A program made the translations under genes and the position numbers. From positions 1 to 64,000 of the forward strand of contig VCJN01000572.1 in assembly GCA_006384855.1 (NCBI GenBank): a DNA stretch of 64,000 nucleotides. The letters run 5' to 3'. The DNA comes from Tetraselmis striata (Eukaryota; Chlorophyta; Chlorodendrophyceae; Chlorodendrales; Chlorodendraceae). The notes beneath the pieces are model-generated. The model was not told the DNA's origin and did no database searches. It worked only from the letters and a program-made list of their open reading frames with translations. Shown one piece after another: positions 13,801-25,448 of this stretch. Within the stretch, counting starts at the first letter, position 1, and the number at the start of each line of letters is the position of its first letter.

Positions 13801-15129
13801 GCGTGCAGTGACTGATGCCGCTGGCTATCGCAGAGAGGAATTTATTGGTGTTGCTGCATGCCCCTCCTCCCCACCCCCCCCTCCCCCGGATTCTTCCTCC
13901 ATGTGCCTTGCAGGTACGACCGACACCCCTGCTTCACAGCCGATGTGTTCATCGACATCCACGCACACTCCACCTCCAAGAGCGGCTTCTTGTTCTGCAA
14001 CCCTGTGCCTGAGGAGCGCAGCAGCCCTGGGTTGCTGGAGCGCTCCGTCCGCCTGCCTAAGCTACTGGACGCGCACATGCTTGGCTTCAGGTTTGGTCTC
14101 GGAGCACAGCCATCTGTCACTGGGTCCCCATGCTTGGGACGTTGGCTGAGGGTCGGCAAAGGGGCTGAATGCTGGTGATGAACTGCGTTGGGAAATCCTC
14201 CATGGATTGAGTAGGAGGCAGGCAGGCGGGCATGCAATTCAACAAGCGCGCCAACTCGTTTGCCATGTTTGTGCCATCCCCTGAGCAGCTTAGCAGCCTG
14301 CCGGTGGGACGCAGACAGCTCCAAGGCTGGCTGCGCGCGCCGTGTTGCATACCAGCGCTGTCCAAACACGCTCTGCTACACACTGGAGGTGCACTTCCCG
14401 CCACCTTCCATGTGATGAATCCAGGCTCTTAACTGCGTTTGCATATCCACACCACAGTTGGATGACGTACCCTGAAAACTCCTACATTGTTCCAACCGGA
14501 CAGTTTGCCGTAGATCAAAGACCGCTGGGCCGGTACAGCTCTGCGGCCGTTCAGACATGTAATTCGTCCTCACATTGGGCCTTGATGCAAAGGCAACACG
14601 AGGGGGCGATGCCTTGCCGTGGCTAATCCTCTGTGCTTGGCACTCTGACCCGTGCCCCGGCAGGCGTCTTTCTTCCACTGCCCGGACCCCAACGCACCAC
14701 GCAAAGAGAAGGATGATCGCGCTGATAGCTTCTTGTCCGGGAACGGAGCAGGGATCAGCAACGGTGCCGGTCGCAGCAATCCTGCCGGTGTGTTGCCTGC
14801 ACTACACTCCCTCGCCGAACACTCCTCCTTGACTGCTTATGAGAGGCAGGAGGGAGAGGGAAATGGCGCTGGTGTCCTTGATGTCCATTTGGCTCATGGA
14901 AGTCCCCACCTTCACGTGTATTGCAGAGCGGGGTTGGCCGTGGCCCAATACGGAGGAGGGTTTCCTCATGATGGGGCGGCAGCTGGCACAGGCGATGTTC
15001 GATTTTTACAAGCTGCAGAAGCCCAGCGCACGTAGGACCCTCAGGCGCCCCTCCTCGCTGGCCCACTGTGGCTGTCGTCACTTTCTGAAGTCGGTGCTGG
15101 TTTACCTGCCGCGTGCCTCAGCAGCCTAA
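10873..15129 (+). CDS. AGBL4: Cytosolic carboxypeptidase 6-like (tubulin deglutamylase, M14D)
   Basis: Zinc metallocarboxypeptidases of this family trim glutamates from tubulin and other tails, mainly in cilia and basal bodies. Exons: 10873-11224, 11323-11412, 11559-11670, 11782-11914, 12436-12772, 13084-13241, 13443-13582, 13914-14090, 14289-14388, 14664-14787, 14927-15129; together they give one frame of about 640 residues ending TAA. The N-terminus is acidic and low-complexity. Then comes the CCP N-terminal beta domain ([47 protein letters not shown]). The catalytic domain shows the zinc pair in [13 protein letters not shown], substrate residues in PMLNPDG and VDLNRMW, the second zinc histidine in [13 protein letters not shown], and the general-base glutamate in CYTLEASF. 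The DIHAHS form and the [13 protein letters not shown] motif favour CCP6 over CCP1 or CCP5. All metal and catalytic residues are present. The start codon is the least certain part; 14286 is an alternative acceptor for exon 9. Confidence 0.92.
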
Positions 15130-15859
15130 AATCGCTGACTTAGTTCTGTTCGAATTGTGCTCAGAGAGCCAACGCCCAGGGGCTCGCAGCTCGGCTCGCG
15201 GCCCGAGGTTCTGAAGATGCGTGTCATGGCGAGGCATGCTGCAGGGTTGCGTGACGGTGGAGCGTCCGCTGTTGCACGGCCGTAGAATAAAATAAGTGTG
15301 AGCTTGCGTGAATCGGCTTTTTAGTCATCCCACAGCTGCATGTTCACTGTATTGCACAGCTGGAGCTGATCCAGATCAGGTGGCATGGAGATAAATACTT
15401 CGCAAGCTGTGCATATAGACATGGGAGGACCTTTTCCTAATGGCTCCGCTGATCCCGACTGGGCGCATGTAAAGACAACGATTGGATAGTTAGACGCCCA
15501 TCCCGTGAAAGAGCTCGGACGAATTGCGGGTGGAAGAGTAGCACCCGTCACACATCCACGTAACACTATAAACATTTGTCTTCCCTGACATATGCTTTGT
15601 GACAATACCCAATAAAAACAACGCTTTGCGTTCGATATATATTGTTCTTGTCCGCCTCATAACAATCAAAACTATATGTGTCTGGAAATATATTATCAAA
15701 TTTAATACCATAATGAATACCGCACGGAATCTCCGACTCGATGCTGCATTACGAGTTGCAGCTGTTTTTATGACCAGCAAACCTAATTTAATATTCCGGG
15801 TAACGTTCGCCATCCAGAACCCTAAGCAGGCATGCACTTCTAGTGCACGCACTCACCCC

Positions 15860-15917
<58 letters not shown>

Positions 15918-16939
15918 GTATGGGTAGGAATATATGTACATAATAATCGCTTCAATGATTGCAGGATGAAAATGCTGGATGGGGGCCTGTACTGATAGTG
16001 AAACAATACTAATATTGCTTGAGCATCCTCGGTAGTAAGAAATACATCTCGTGCTGACAGCGCTGCTTCTCTGCCTTCCCAATTATTACCTGCCTGGAGG
16101 GCCAGTAGAGAATAATTACATGAGCTAGCAGCAGAAGGCGATATCAGGAAATCACCAAAAAAAAGGACAATCAGAAAGGTCCTCTACAGTGACTGCGAGG
16201 TGGAATAATCCAGTAGAGAATAGTCCGTCCGCGGACGACCGTTTACTAGGATGGAGTAGCAACTACACGCATCGGTACGAACCTATATCAAGCATATTAC
16301 ATGCGTGCAGGCAGGCGGTAATGCCGAATTAGCACGAGTGGCACTCACCCGGGCAACTGCGCGGCAATCCCACCTCATCTATTGCCAGGGCGTCATTGAC
16401 GCACTGAGTAGCACCCTACGAAGGGTATCGCACTATCGCCCTTCAAAGGGTATCATCAACACCATGCTGATGATGAGGATATAGAGTTACTACATGACAT
16501 AAATATTAAAATATATTCGGGATAGCGACAAGATAGGGTTCATGTACACGACCGGATACTCGCATCATCGGCATGCTCTCTGCATCTGGCACAAACACCT
16601 ATATTTGTTTAAATCACAGAAGGCCAATAACAAATCCACCGAAAAAAGCATTTCCAGGATATTAGAACAAGCCGCTTGGGAAGCGTCCCGTATCCCGCAC
16701 AGGGCGGGATGGACGAGTGTTGCGCGCCCGGTTTATAGTCCGGGCCACGCGTGCATATGTGAGCGTGAGGGTGGCTCGCGGACGCACTGTGCAGCTTCGG
16801 CAACGGGGTGGCGAACGAATCTACGCCGTATTATGAGGCAGTGTGCACGCTCTCGAGCCCCCACCAAGCGCAATACCCCGAGGAAATCTCATGCGAGTAA
16901 GGCCTCCTGGTGAGCCCGGTTGGTGCACCGAGTGCCCCG
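15130..16939. other. Intergenic DNA after CCP6, including a CA microsatellite
   Basis: The interval holds the CCP6 3' flank (AATAAAATAAG near 15,288), AT-richer sequence, and a (CA)n microsatellite at about 15,860-15,909 followed by ATATATAT. A short dispersed word at about 16,114 matches one at about 9,332. I see no gene. Confidence 0.6.
15860..15909. repeat. (CA)n microsatellite
   Basis: About 25 uninterrupted CA dinucleotides. Confidence 0.95.
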
Positions 16940-18835
16940 CTATAAGTAAGAGGGCGCCGCGGCCAAGCATGCGACAGCGCGCATCGCGCGGCGCACCCTT
17001 TGCTCACGCGTCTCACCCCCTTGCTTGTGCCAAAGACCATGCCCATGTACTCCGAAATGTCCGGGATGTCTCGAAGTGGGCCAAGCTGTCCCTGCTGGCT
17101 TCGTGTTGTGCCTCGCCGCGTCCCGCACTGCCAGCTTCCGTTGCATGTCGCCCAACATGGTGCGCTGAAACCGATCCATAGCCGTGGGCCCGGGCGCTGC
17201 CGTGTACTTGACCCCGTGCACCGACATGGTATTGGACTCCAGCAACTTGGGCTTCATGCTCCGGGGATCACATCTCCCGGGCACGTCGTTGGACGCCGGG
17301 AGGGAGAGCTCAACGTATGGGACCGCCATCTTCTTGGGTTCATCCATGGGTACAGTGTTGCCAACATGCACTGCATGCTAAAACAAGTCGTCCAGCACCA
17401 CCTAGCAGCGAACAGCGTTAACCAACTCGTGAACACAATGATCGCGAAGGCGTATGCGATAGCATCGTGTTGCACGCGCCAACAAGCGCTTTCATGTGCC
17501 GGGAGGTTAATGAGCGCGTTGCCATAGAGGTCGACAGTGACGGGGTGGTGATCTGTCGATGCAATAGTCCCCGTGGCCGACAAGCAAAAGCAAGAAGCAG
17601 ACGACGCCACGCAGTAGGGTGCCGCTGAGGCTGCCGCCGGAGGCTGCCGCTGACGAGGGGTCGCCACTTGCCCAAGTAGGAACCTGCCATATGTGAGATA
17701 TGTTATCGCTGTATGTCGGTCGTATTGCTGTATACGGAGCAAAACGTGGGCGGTTGTACCGGCTTCCACCTGCTATAAACTGAAGTATCTACATGCAGTA
17801 GTGGAGAGCCTATTCAGATATTATTGCGAGGGCAGCACTCTGAGACTCAGCATTATGCAACACTCTGACACTAACTCTGTGAGACTCAACACTATGGGAC
17901 ACTCTTAGACTCAACGATATGCAGTTGTGTGCCAATGCTGGTGCTGACAGACTGGTCGATTGCTCCGGTGACCGCTCACCTTGTCGACGGCAGAATGATC
18001 TTGCTCCCAACCACCGGAGCTACAGGCAAAACGAAACCGGCGGCGACCTCCCGCAGCTCCTGCGGAGTCATGATCGTCCTCGAATTATAAGCGGGGATGG
18101 CCACCGTCCACATGTCCGACGCTGCGTCGAGCCGTCCGAACAAGATCCGTTCCATGCACGGGACATGGATAGTGCCCACCTCATGCCGAACCCGAGAGTT
18201 GTTGGCTTGGTTCAGAAAAGCTGTGAGCACATTCTGCGAACCTGACGCAGCCTCCGCCCCCCGCTACATCACGCGGGCGTCCGCATCGCTAAGGTGGCCA
18301 GCAGTAGCCGCAGGAAGGTGCCCCCACGCCTCGCGCATCGCTACGGTGTAGCGGGCTGACCCACGACCATCATTGAGAAAGTGATAAAACTGGCGGGCGG
18401 AATAAGTTGTATTGAAGCGGTCTCAGCCATATCACGGATTCAAACTGTGGGTCAAAGAAACCGGGGTGGGGGAGGGAGTGTGGGAGTTCCTAGTGAGGAA
18501 GCTCGGGGGGATATCGTTCATGCAGCCGATGAAGGCGGCATCACGGACGGTATCCACGCAGCGGATGCCATCACTCTTCAACCAAGGCTATTGCACGCCA
18601 TGGCCATCCCACTGCATCCTCGTTGTCATGGTTGTACTGCATCCTCGCTCAAAGTAGCCGCCTCGTCCAATGTCTTGGGGTCAAGATCATCCGAGTCGTT
18701 TATGAGCTCTACGAAGAAATCGGTGACCACAAGTACAGGTACCAGTACGCTACATGCCCTGCCGGTCTCTACTTGTACTGCCGCCAGCCTGCCATCGCGC
18801 TATGTAATTGTTTATTCAGCCGGTATTCGCATTAA
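16940..18835 (-). pseudogene. Unrecognised multi-exon gene or element relic with disrupted frame
   Basis: Several long protein-like stretches lie in order on the minus strand, but I do not recognise the family. From 5' to 3' they include a piece near 18,800-18,640 (VTDFFVELINDSDDLDPKTL), one near 18,410-17,982 (ARQFYHFLNDGRGSARYTVA; GTIHVPCMERILFGRLDAAS) ending at a good donor (AAG|GTGAGC), a piece near 17,690-17,410 with a hydrophobic segment (AIAYAFAIIVFTSWLTLFAA), and a last one at 17,371-16,940 (PKKMAVPYVELSLPAS; NTMSVHGVKYTAAPG). The second piece contains an in-frame TAG near 18,266, and other joins need frame changes. This supports a decayed gene, possibly the cargo of an element. A real gene with unusual splicing is the alternative. 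Confidence 0.4.
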
Positions 18836-18859
18836 AAACACGAGAGAAAACTGAATATG

Positions 18860-19800
18860 AGAAAGCCGGTAGCCCTAGCTAGCGACTAGATGAGAAAACA
18901 TTTCAAGGTTTTCTCACCCGAAATGGGCATTTTCCCGTTCCGGGCATGTAAATTTGTCACAGCGTACAACGTTTCAGCGTACGCATGCGTGCGTGCGAGG
19001 ACTTGCTTACTTGGCATACCGTCAAATACTCGTCGCCTGTCATATGGGTATCACTTTTAGTACTTGCGGTACTGCTTTGTATGTCTATGCTTGATGTCCA
19101 AGCAAGCATTCACTTGTGGCGCAACAACCAACTTTTTGTCGCTCAGCTCTCACACCTAGAACCACCGACAGACCTAGGGCCCGTACCAACGGCTAACTGC
19201 CGCCAACCACGGTGCCCGTACAGACCAATAGCGCGTGAGAAGGCCTAGGGGCTTAGACGGCTCGCGCGCCCGCAGGATGCCTTTAACATCCTATCGGCTC
19301 GGTGCCCGCCCGCTCTTTGGCTTTCCAAACGTCTCATGCCCACCCATCTTGTAACCACGCTACTATACCACAAACACCTCGGCTCTGTGTACATCACATC
19401 TGCACGTGCCTCGTCCGTTGATGTCATCCTATAGGGGCAGTACAGCCTGTTGTCGAGCTGCTAGTGAAATCGCGCAGCAAAAAACGGTGGTGAGTCGCGG
19501 TTACGCCTGTGCCGTTTGTGTCGTGACGCCCGTCTTGCGCTTTTACCTCCTGTGAACCCGTCGTACCAACTGCCTGGGCTTGTCAACCGACCGACCGACC
19601 GATTAGCGTACCGAACGTGCTTGATCAGCACTGGTTTGCTTGGCCATACGCGAGCAGTCGGTACTGCGCGTCGCCGTCGAGTCGTGTCATGATACTGTAC
19701 GTGTACGCATATGAGCGCGTGCGGGCACTCGTAATCCATTCGCAAGAGGCATGTCGTGCGGCACATGGCGAGGAGTGCTTGTCGTATTTCGCGTCGACCG

Positions 19801-19865
<65 letters not shown>

Positions 19866-19975
19866 CTGTCACGCCGAGTAACCAAGCAACTCGCACGCGT
19901 GCGTAGTGCCGGCCAATAGAGCCGACGGCACTGTGAGACGTACTTCTACTGGAGTCATAGGAACAGAGGCCAAGA
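18860..19975. other. Intergenic DNA with a CA microsatellite
   Basis: No protein-like frame stands out. It contains short (CCGA)n near 19,588-19,602 and a (CA)n run at about 19,807-19,863, and ends at the direct repeat that bounds the retroelement. Confidence 0.55.
19807..19863. repeat. (CA)n microsatellite
   Basis: About 28 CA dinucleotides preceded by CTCTCT. Confidence 0.95.
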
Positions 19976-20044
19976 GTCAGCAAGTCTTAGACAGAGACTT
20001 AGAGGCTAGGACACGTACACCTGCCTAAGAGTATGTTAGGCGAT
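19976..20044 (+). repeat. Left terminal direct repeat of the retroelement
   Basis: It matches 33,337-33,413 over essentially its whole length (shared words GTCAGCAAGTCTTAG, CAGAGACTTAGAGG, GGACACGTACA, TGCCTAAGAGT, TAGGCGAT) with a few substitutions and an 8-nt indel. It contains a small inverted repeat (AAGTCT...AGACTT). Confidence 0.8.
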
Positions 20045-20429
20045 CGTTTGGAAAGCGAAAGAGTGGTTGTTCCTAAGTGGTCTTAGTCTTGAACGCCCAC
20101 ATCCCAATACCCCTACTTAGACGTTGACCTCGAGGTTGTTCAGGGGACGCCCTCACCTCATGCAGTCAGCCACGTCTTCACAAGTGGAGGGAGCAAGTCA
20201 TCACAGTGCAACGCTCATCGGCGCCGACTTTCCGCGCTTTTGTTGGCAAGGCACAGTGCAAGGCGCGCGTAGGAGGCATCGCCTACACCTACAACGCGTG
20301 CAACGAGCTGAGAGGAGCCACGTGTGGTGGTTACCTCAGCCTGGAGCGCGTTCGTCAGCAACCGCTTCATCAACCCTTCCAGACTTCCGCGCCCCAATTG
20401 GGGAGGGGGGCAGCCACTGAGCAAGGCGC

Positions 20430-21800
20430 ATGTCAGAGGGAGAGAGCCCGCGCCAACTCAGCCAACGCTTCACGAGGAGTACCGGAGCACCTGTGGCAGC
20501 ACCCTTATCGGAGCAAGAGCGTGTCTTGCGTCAAGCGCTCCGTGACGCCATGGCGCAACGCGGTGGAGACCCCAACGCCGTAGTAGGATATGTAACACCA
20601 TCAAGACGACGACCACCTGACAGTCAGCACTACGCGCCCAATCAGATCATGGGTGACCCGAGTGCAGCAGAGGAGCGCATCTACGAGGACCGAGCGAGAA
20701 GACGCGCGGACAATCGCCGGTGGTCTACGCAAGGAGACAGCACCATGCCATGAGCGCTTCGACGGCGCTACCTCGATATGGACGGAGTGGTTCAGTTCAT
20801 ACAACGCCAACGTGTTGGTGCAATACGCGCTTGCCAAGGCGCCACTTAGACCAGCCCCGAGGGCTGACGGATCAGGCTCATCGGAGGGCGAGAGCACCGG
20901 ACCGGAGTGGATGTTCAGCCCGGCGGACTCCCTTCAACTTCTTCAAGAGTACGTCGAAGTCAACGCCGTCACCATGCCCATCATCGATCAATGGCAGAAG
21001 GATACTCTACGCTATCAACAACACACTCTCCGCTTCGATCCCGCATGCGGACGCATTAGCAGAGTACCATCGCGCGAGGGCGCGGACGCCTTTCATGAGT
21101 TCCGTCATCGACGCTTTGTGGAGCTCTTTGAGACCAAGTTCAACGAGGCGCCGAAGATGCGCACTAGGTACGACGCCTACACCCGTGCGGGCTTCCGTGA
21201 GACCCCCGCCAGCTTGGCGATGACTCTTCGCGAGCTCAAGGCGCATCTACCGGACCTCACGTGGGACTAGGTCAACCAAAAAGCGTTCGACGTCATGACC
21301 TCTGTGTGGCGCTCTATTCCGGCACTCAAGCAGTCCCTCGATGTTGGCTTCCATCATCTCAAGGACATCGCTGCTCTACGTCTGTCTCATGAGGACCGAT
21401 TGGACGAGATAGCTGCGGAGGTGGAGCGCTATGAGGACATCGTGAGGAAGGATGAGATCCGAATGGCGGAGGCCTTGACGGCTGCCCAACACTTCGGAAC
21501 TGACTGGAGCATCGGCGCCGGCAGCTGGTGGAAGACGGCATCACGGCACCAGCACCCAAGAACCGGTCATCACATGGACCATGGTCAACGGACGTCGTGT
21601 GCGAGCGCAGCTTGTCATCGTGAAGGACACCCACCAGATCCGCCCTGTGTGCGAGGCTTGCACGAAGGCGCGTGGACGTGACATCTTTCAAGGGGCCAAC
21701 TACCGAGAGTGTGCCAACAAGTTCGGCTCGGCCATGTACGTCTGCGACGCCGGCGGTGGTCGTGGCGGCCATGGAGGCGGCCGAGGCGCAGGCTGAGGTG
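20430..21800 (+). pseudogene. Gag-like polyprotein, frame disrupted
   Basis: Protein-like sequence passes through three frames. A start at 20,430 (MSEGESPRQLSQRF; VLRQALRDAMAQRGGDPNAV) shifts near 20,745 to a stretch with ERFDGATSIWTEWFSSY and FVELFETKFNEAPKMR. This is typical of the gag core of LTR retroelements (W..WF..Y, then helical sequence). An in-frame TAG interrupts it at 21,268, after which it continues (LKDIAALRLSHEDRLDEIAA). Near 21,580 it shifts again to a cysteine-rich part (PVCEACTKARGRDIF) and a Gly/Arg-rich tail, with CWNAGYDGAHNFTEC resembling a CCHC knuckle that lacks its second cysteine. Its expected job is RNA packaging in virus-like particles. It is probably non-functional here. 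Confidence 0.6.
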
Positions 21801-21999
21801 TCCGTGGTGGTCAGGGCGGTGGACGCGGCGATGGAGGCGCACCCGGAGGCGGACGAGGACCGTGTTGGAACGCTGGGTACGACGGCGCTCACAACTTTAC
21901 TGAGTGCGGCAAGCAAATTACTGACCCTACGCCCATCGCACGACTGCAACCAGCGGGAGCGAGAGCGTCGCCTTGCCTATGGACAGCAACGCGGACGGA

Positions 22000-23366
22000 C
22001 TATGGACGGACTGTCCAAGCTCGAGATGGGCATGGCGAGGAAAGCCGGACACATGCTCACCGGGCAACACGACGCCCGTGCCGTCGGAGCAGCGACGTCA
22101 TCAACAATGGCTGACGTGGAGGCCATGTTCTCTCGCATCCTCGAGAAGTCTCAAGCTGCCCATGGTGCTACGGGTGCTATGCGCTTAGCCGTCGAAGTGC
22201 CGGACCCCTTTCTGGATTGCGTTGACACCGATGATCACGGCACTTTGCTACATGGAGCGTCGTGTGTGGAGCTGCCCGTGCGTGAGCTGCGTGAAGTCTT
22301 CTTTGGAGCTCCAGCATGTCGTGCGCAACTTGTGGGGGCTGACCGGACACCGGAGTCAACCGTACCAAGACCGCGTGGACGCGTAGTGCTGCCCCCGGGA
22401 TCAGCGCGGAACCATGAACTTCGCATGCGCCAACCTGGATGGGAGACCCAACGCGAGCAACTCACCAAGCAGCGGCCCCAAGGCTTTGAGCCGGCAGTCG
22501 AGCAGGAGGCTCCTGCGTCCTACGAGGGCCGCCGTGGAGGAGGAGCGATCACCTCAGACATGTTGGACACCCGCAATCAGCAGCTCCTGCAGCACTTGCG
22601 CACGGCGCTACAGCACGCCAAGTTCCTTGGTCTACCCGTTGTTGTAGTATCGGACATGACACCCGAGCATGCTGCAAGAAGGTTGGAGGCACTGCACTGC
22701 GTGGAGGGCTTGACACTCGTGACCACATGGTGGTGGCATGGGAGACTGTGCTTCAACAAGCCGTCCGGCGCTTCGACGCGACGGCGCAACTCACTTGGGT
22801 TGACTACACGCACCTCGACTTGACGCGAGTCCTTGCTGCAGCCGTGCATAGCGTCTATGGCATGTCTCTCCCACGCGTCAGTGTCCCGCCGCTGTCCTCG
22901 CCATCAGCGAAGCCTCAAGCCAACATTCATCCAGTGGACGTGGTGCAACATGGTGTCAAGCCTCTGGAGTCTCGGCGCCAACTGTCAGCGACATCTTCGG
23001 AACTTCAGCAGCTGCGAGAGGTGCAACGCGGCGCATACCCTGACTATTCGGAGTATGACCGCCACAGTGCTTTCTACGTGGACTGCAAGTTGACTGTCAT
23101 CGTCATTGGCGGCGTGCGCAGCCTGATGGCCTTTTTAGACACCGGTTGCGACTACAGCGGTGTGCACCGGCCCGTGGTGGATCGCATGAAGCCGGGCGAG
23201 GTGGACGCCACGCTGCAGTCCATGTCCATGCAAGGCATTGGCGGCAAGATGGAGATGCAACGCCTTGTAGGGCGCATATCCTACGTGATCAACCCGGGCA
23301 CTGATTGGGAGCGCAAGTTCGAGTGGCCATTGTGCGCCATTCTTGAAGGCGGTCATCTTCCAGATG
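22000..23366 (+). pseudogene. Retropepsin-like aspartic protease, N-terminal part, interrupted by transposon
   Basis: An open stretch from about 22,000 (MARKAGHMLTGQHDARAV) runs to about 22,720, where the frame shifts to the one used from 22,727. The catalytic motif is in MAFLDTGCDYSGVH (Asp at residue 138 of the 22,727 frame), followed by strand-rich sequence. Coding similarity stops at 23,366 exactly where the DNA transposon begins. The C-terminal half of the domain resumes at 31,663 (VILCTSVMAHLGMVID), which fits the second part of retropepsin folds. The domain would cut the gag polyprotein. Confidence 0.7.
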
Positions 23367-23368
23367 CG

Positions 23369-23393
23369 CACTGTGAGATTCAGATGTGACGTA
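23369..23393 (+). repeat. Left terminal inverted repeat of the CACTA-like element
   Basis: It pairs with 31,638-31,662 at 24 of 25 positions. Immediately inside, the word GGTGACGAA occurs on the left and is mirrored on the right (TTCGTCACC at about 31,627), so the similarity has a subterminal extension. Confidence 0.9.
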
Positions 23394-23968
23394 AATGTGC
23401 CCTACTGGTGACGAACGACGACATACGGGGACGATACGGGACGGACGAGGGACGTGGATTTCATACCCAGTAGCGACGACTATCGCGCGCGACCTGTAAA
23501 GTACTATATGAATTTCTCGTTTCCATAATTTCATCAAATTGATATGCGCACGCGGGCTCGCGTGTCGCCCGCCGACGCGGAGCACCCGGGCTAAGTACAG
23601 GCGGATGTACGCACTCATTGCACATCGCCGCACATCGCTGACCGCACATCGCTGACCGCTGACCCCGCGGTGTGCCGCGATGTGCGGCACGACGGGCGGA
23701 GGTGTGGGCGGATGTAGGTGGTACGGTAGGTGGTAGGCGGTAGGTGGTGTTCGTAGGTGCGCGTTTTAATGCAGCCGCCCTAACTGCTGATGATTGTGTA
23801 ACGCCCCAGCACGCGCATGAAGTACGGGGTCGCCTCACGGTCACCGCCGCTCACCGTTGAATCAAGCGCGGACAGCCGCGCACTCGCATCTGTGTTGCCT
23901 GCCGGTGGTGGGTTACATCCACCCCAACTCTCAACCCCCCCCCCCGCCCCCCGCGCGCGGCAGCAGGC

Positions 23969-24567
23969 ATGCCGGCAAAGGGATGGATAGCGAGTGTGTC
24001 GAAGGATGGCGTGTACACATGCAAGCACTGCCACGGCATCGTGACGGGTAGTAGTGAAAGGACGGCGCGAGAGCGGCACTTCCGGAAATACCCGAACTGT
24101 AGCCACTCGTTGAAGCGTGCGGCTAAGTTGCGCCGCAAGGCCGCCTTATCACAACCAGCAGCAGCAGGGGCGGCAGCAGCAGCAGCAGCAACAGCAGCAA
24201 CAAGCGCGGCAGCAGGAGTAGCTGCAGCCGTCGGAAACGGCCCGCCGGCGCCGGTCTCGGACGACGGCGGCTCGAAGGTGGACGATGTGATGGGCGTGGG
24301 GGAGGACCCCGTTGGCGAAGACGGTATGGACATCGACGCGCCTGCGTGGCCGCCGGCGGGCGTCGAACCCGCGATGAGGGCGTGATATGGAAAGGCGATC
24401 CCGGCGACTTCTACATGAAGGTCATCGCCAAGAAGTTCCGGGGAGTATGGCACTACGGCGTGATAACCGGCGTCGTTACCGAGTGGGTGTTGGAGGACTA
24501 CGGCGGGGCGACCCAGTGGCGCGCTGTTTTCGAGGACGGTGACATTGTGGACCTTCTGCGTTCAGAG
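23969..24567 (+). CDS. Transposon ORF with BED-like zinc finger and a Tudor-like segment
   Basis: The frame starts MPAKGWIASVSKDG and has a Cys/His cluster (CKHCHGIVTGSS, then RHFRKYPNC) that resembles a BED-type finger, common in transposases and their DNA-binding partners. An Ala-rich low-complexity stretch and an acidic segment follow. Near 24,380 the open frame changes, then reads KKFRGVWHYGVITG and WRAVFEDGDIVDLL. This F.G..+.G.V plus DGD pattern is seen in Tudor/Agenet-like modules that bind histone tails. The region ends at a good donor (GAG|GTGAGT). The frame change means either a short intron or decay. Role in transposition is inference. Confidence 0.45.
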
Positions 24568-24737
24568 GTGAGTGGGCCCGGCCTGTGTGCTGGTGGCACC
24601 ACTCACCTGCGGTTGTATGGAATCACACGCACCCACCCGGTCGGCGTGGCAGGTTGTGGAGGCTATGGCGGCTGCCCAGGAGCACCCCACTGTGGATGCG
24701 GACGGGGAGGCTCGCTTGGTAACCGTCCATCAAGGCG

Positions 24738-25440
24738 ATGACTTGTCCAGTGAATCACGCACCTTGCCCGGCGTGCGTTCAACACAACCCGGCTGGCGGA
24801 GGCCAAGCAGAACACTGGCTGCCATGGCGTGTGCCATGTGCATGTGGTCCTGGGCTATGTCAACATTATCAACCTCTTCCCCCTCGCGCCGTTCCACCTG
24901 TTTTTTTTTGGCTTGGGAAGGGACTTCTGGAGGAAATTTGTCACCGTGCAGGGCCACATTGGATTCCGAGCTATGAAGCAGGAAGACCGGCGCCAGGCTT
25001 TAGTCCCGATACCCAGCAACTTTGAACGCGGGTTGCGCCCTTCGTTTGCAGTGTCCAAGAATCGAAAGGTAACCCCCCCCCCCCCCCCCCCCGGGCGTGG
25101 GCGTGGGCGTGGGCGTGGGCGTGACGGCATTCCCCTCCATGACTGCAGGGTCAGGCAAGGTGACGGTGCAGTCCGGCTGGGTCATGGAGGACTGCTTGCA
25201 CCACATGGAAACGTTTTCCATTCTTAACGCCGGTCCGCTGCTCGAGGAGGCCCGGGTGAAGGCGATCATGACCGAGAAGGAGCTTCGCGTCCCTAGGCGG
25301 TGCTTGGGCACATGTACAAGCGCATGCAAGGAGCTGCGTGGTTCGTCACGCGGTGGGGGTTGCAGAATGTGGTGACGGAGGAGGACGGCCCCGAGCGCAA
25401 GGCGCAGGTGGACGCGCTCACTAGGGAGGGGAGGACTCGA
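24738..25440 (+). CDS. Transposase-like coding region of the CACTA-like element (partial, exon joins unclear)
   Basis: Protein-like sequence includes LGYVNIINLFPLAPFHLFFF followed by GLGRDFWRKF, then VPIPSNFERGLRPSF, and after a poly(C)-containing intron VQSGWVMEDCLHHMETFSIL and MYKRMQGAAWFVTRWGLQNV. The order of a hydrophobic H..L..G motif, a P..F.R motif and a Trp-rich segment recalls TNP2-type transposases, but I could not see an unmistakable catalytic triad. The donor at 25,069 and the acceptor at 25,148 do not join in phase, so one splice site is wrong or the gene is broken. Confidence 0.4.
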
Positions 25441-25448
25441 TACCCCGC

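Noticed and set aside
15788-16082. Cys-Val or Thr-His repeat 'proteins' at the CA microsatellites
   Set aside because: They are translations of (CA)n only.
22000-22720. Reverse transcriptase upstream of the DTG protease
   Set aside because: No YxDD-type motif or polymerase block is seen. Only weakly structured gag/linker-like sequence is present.
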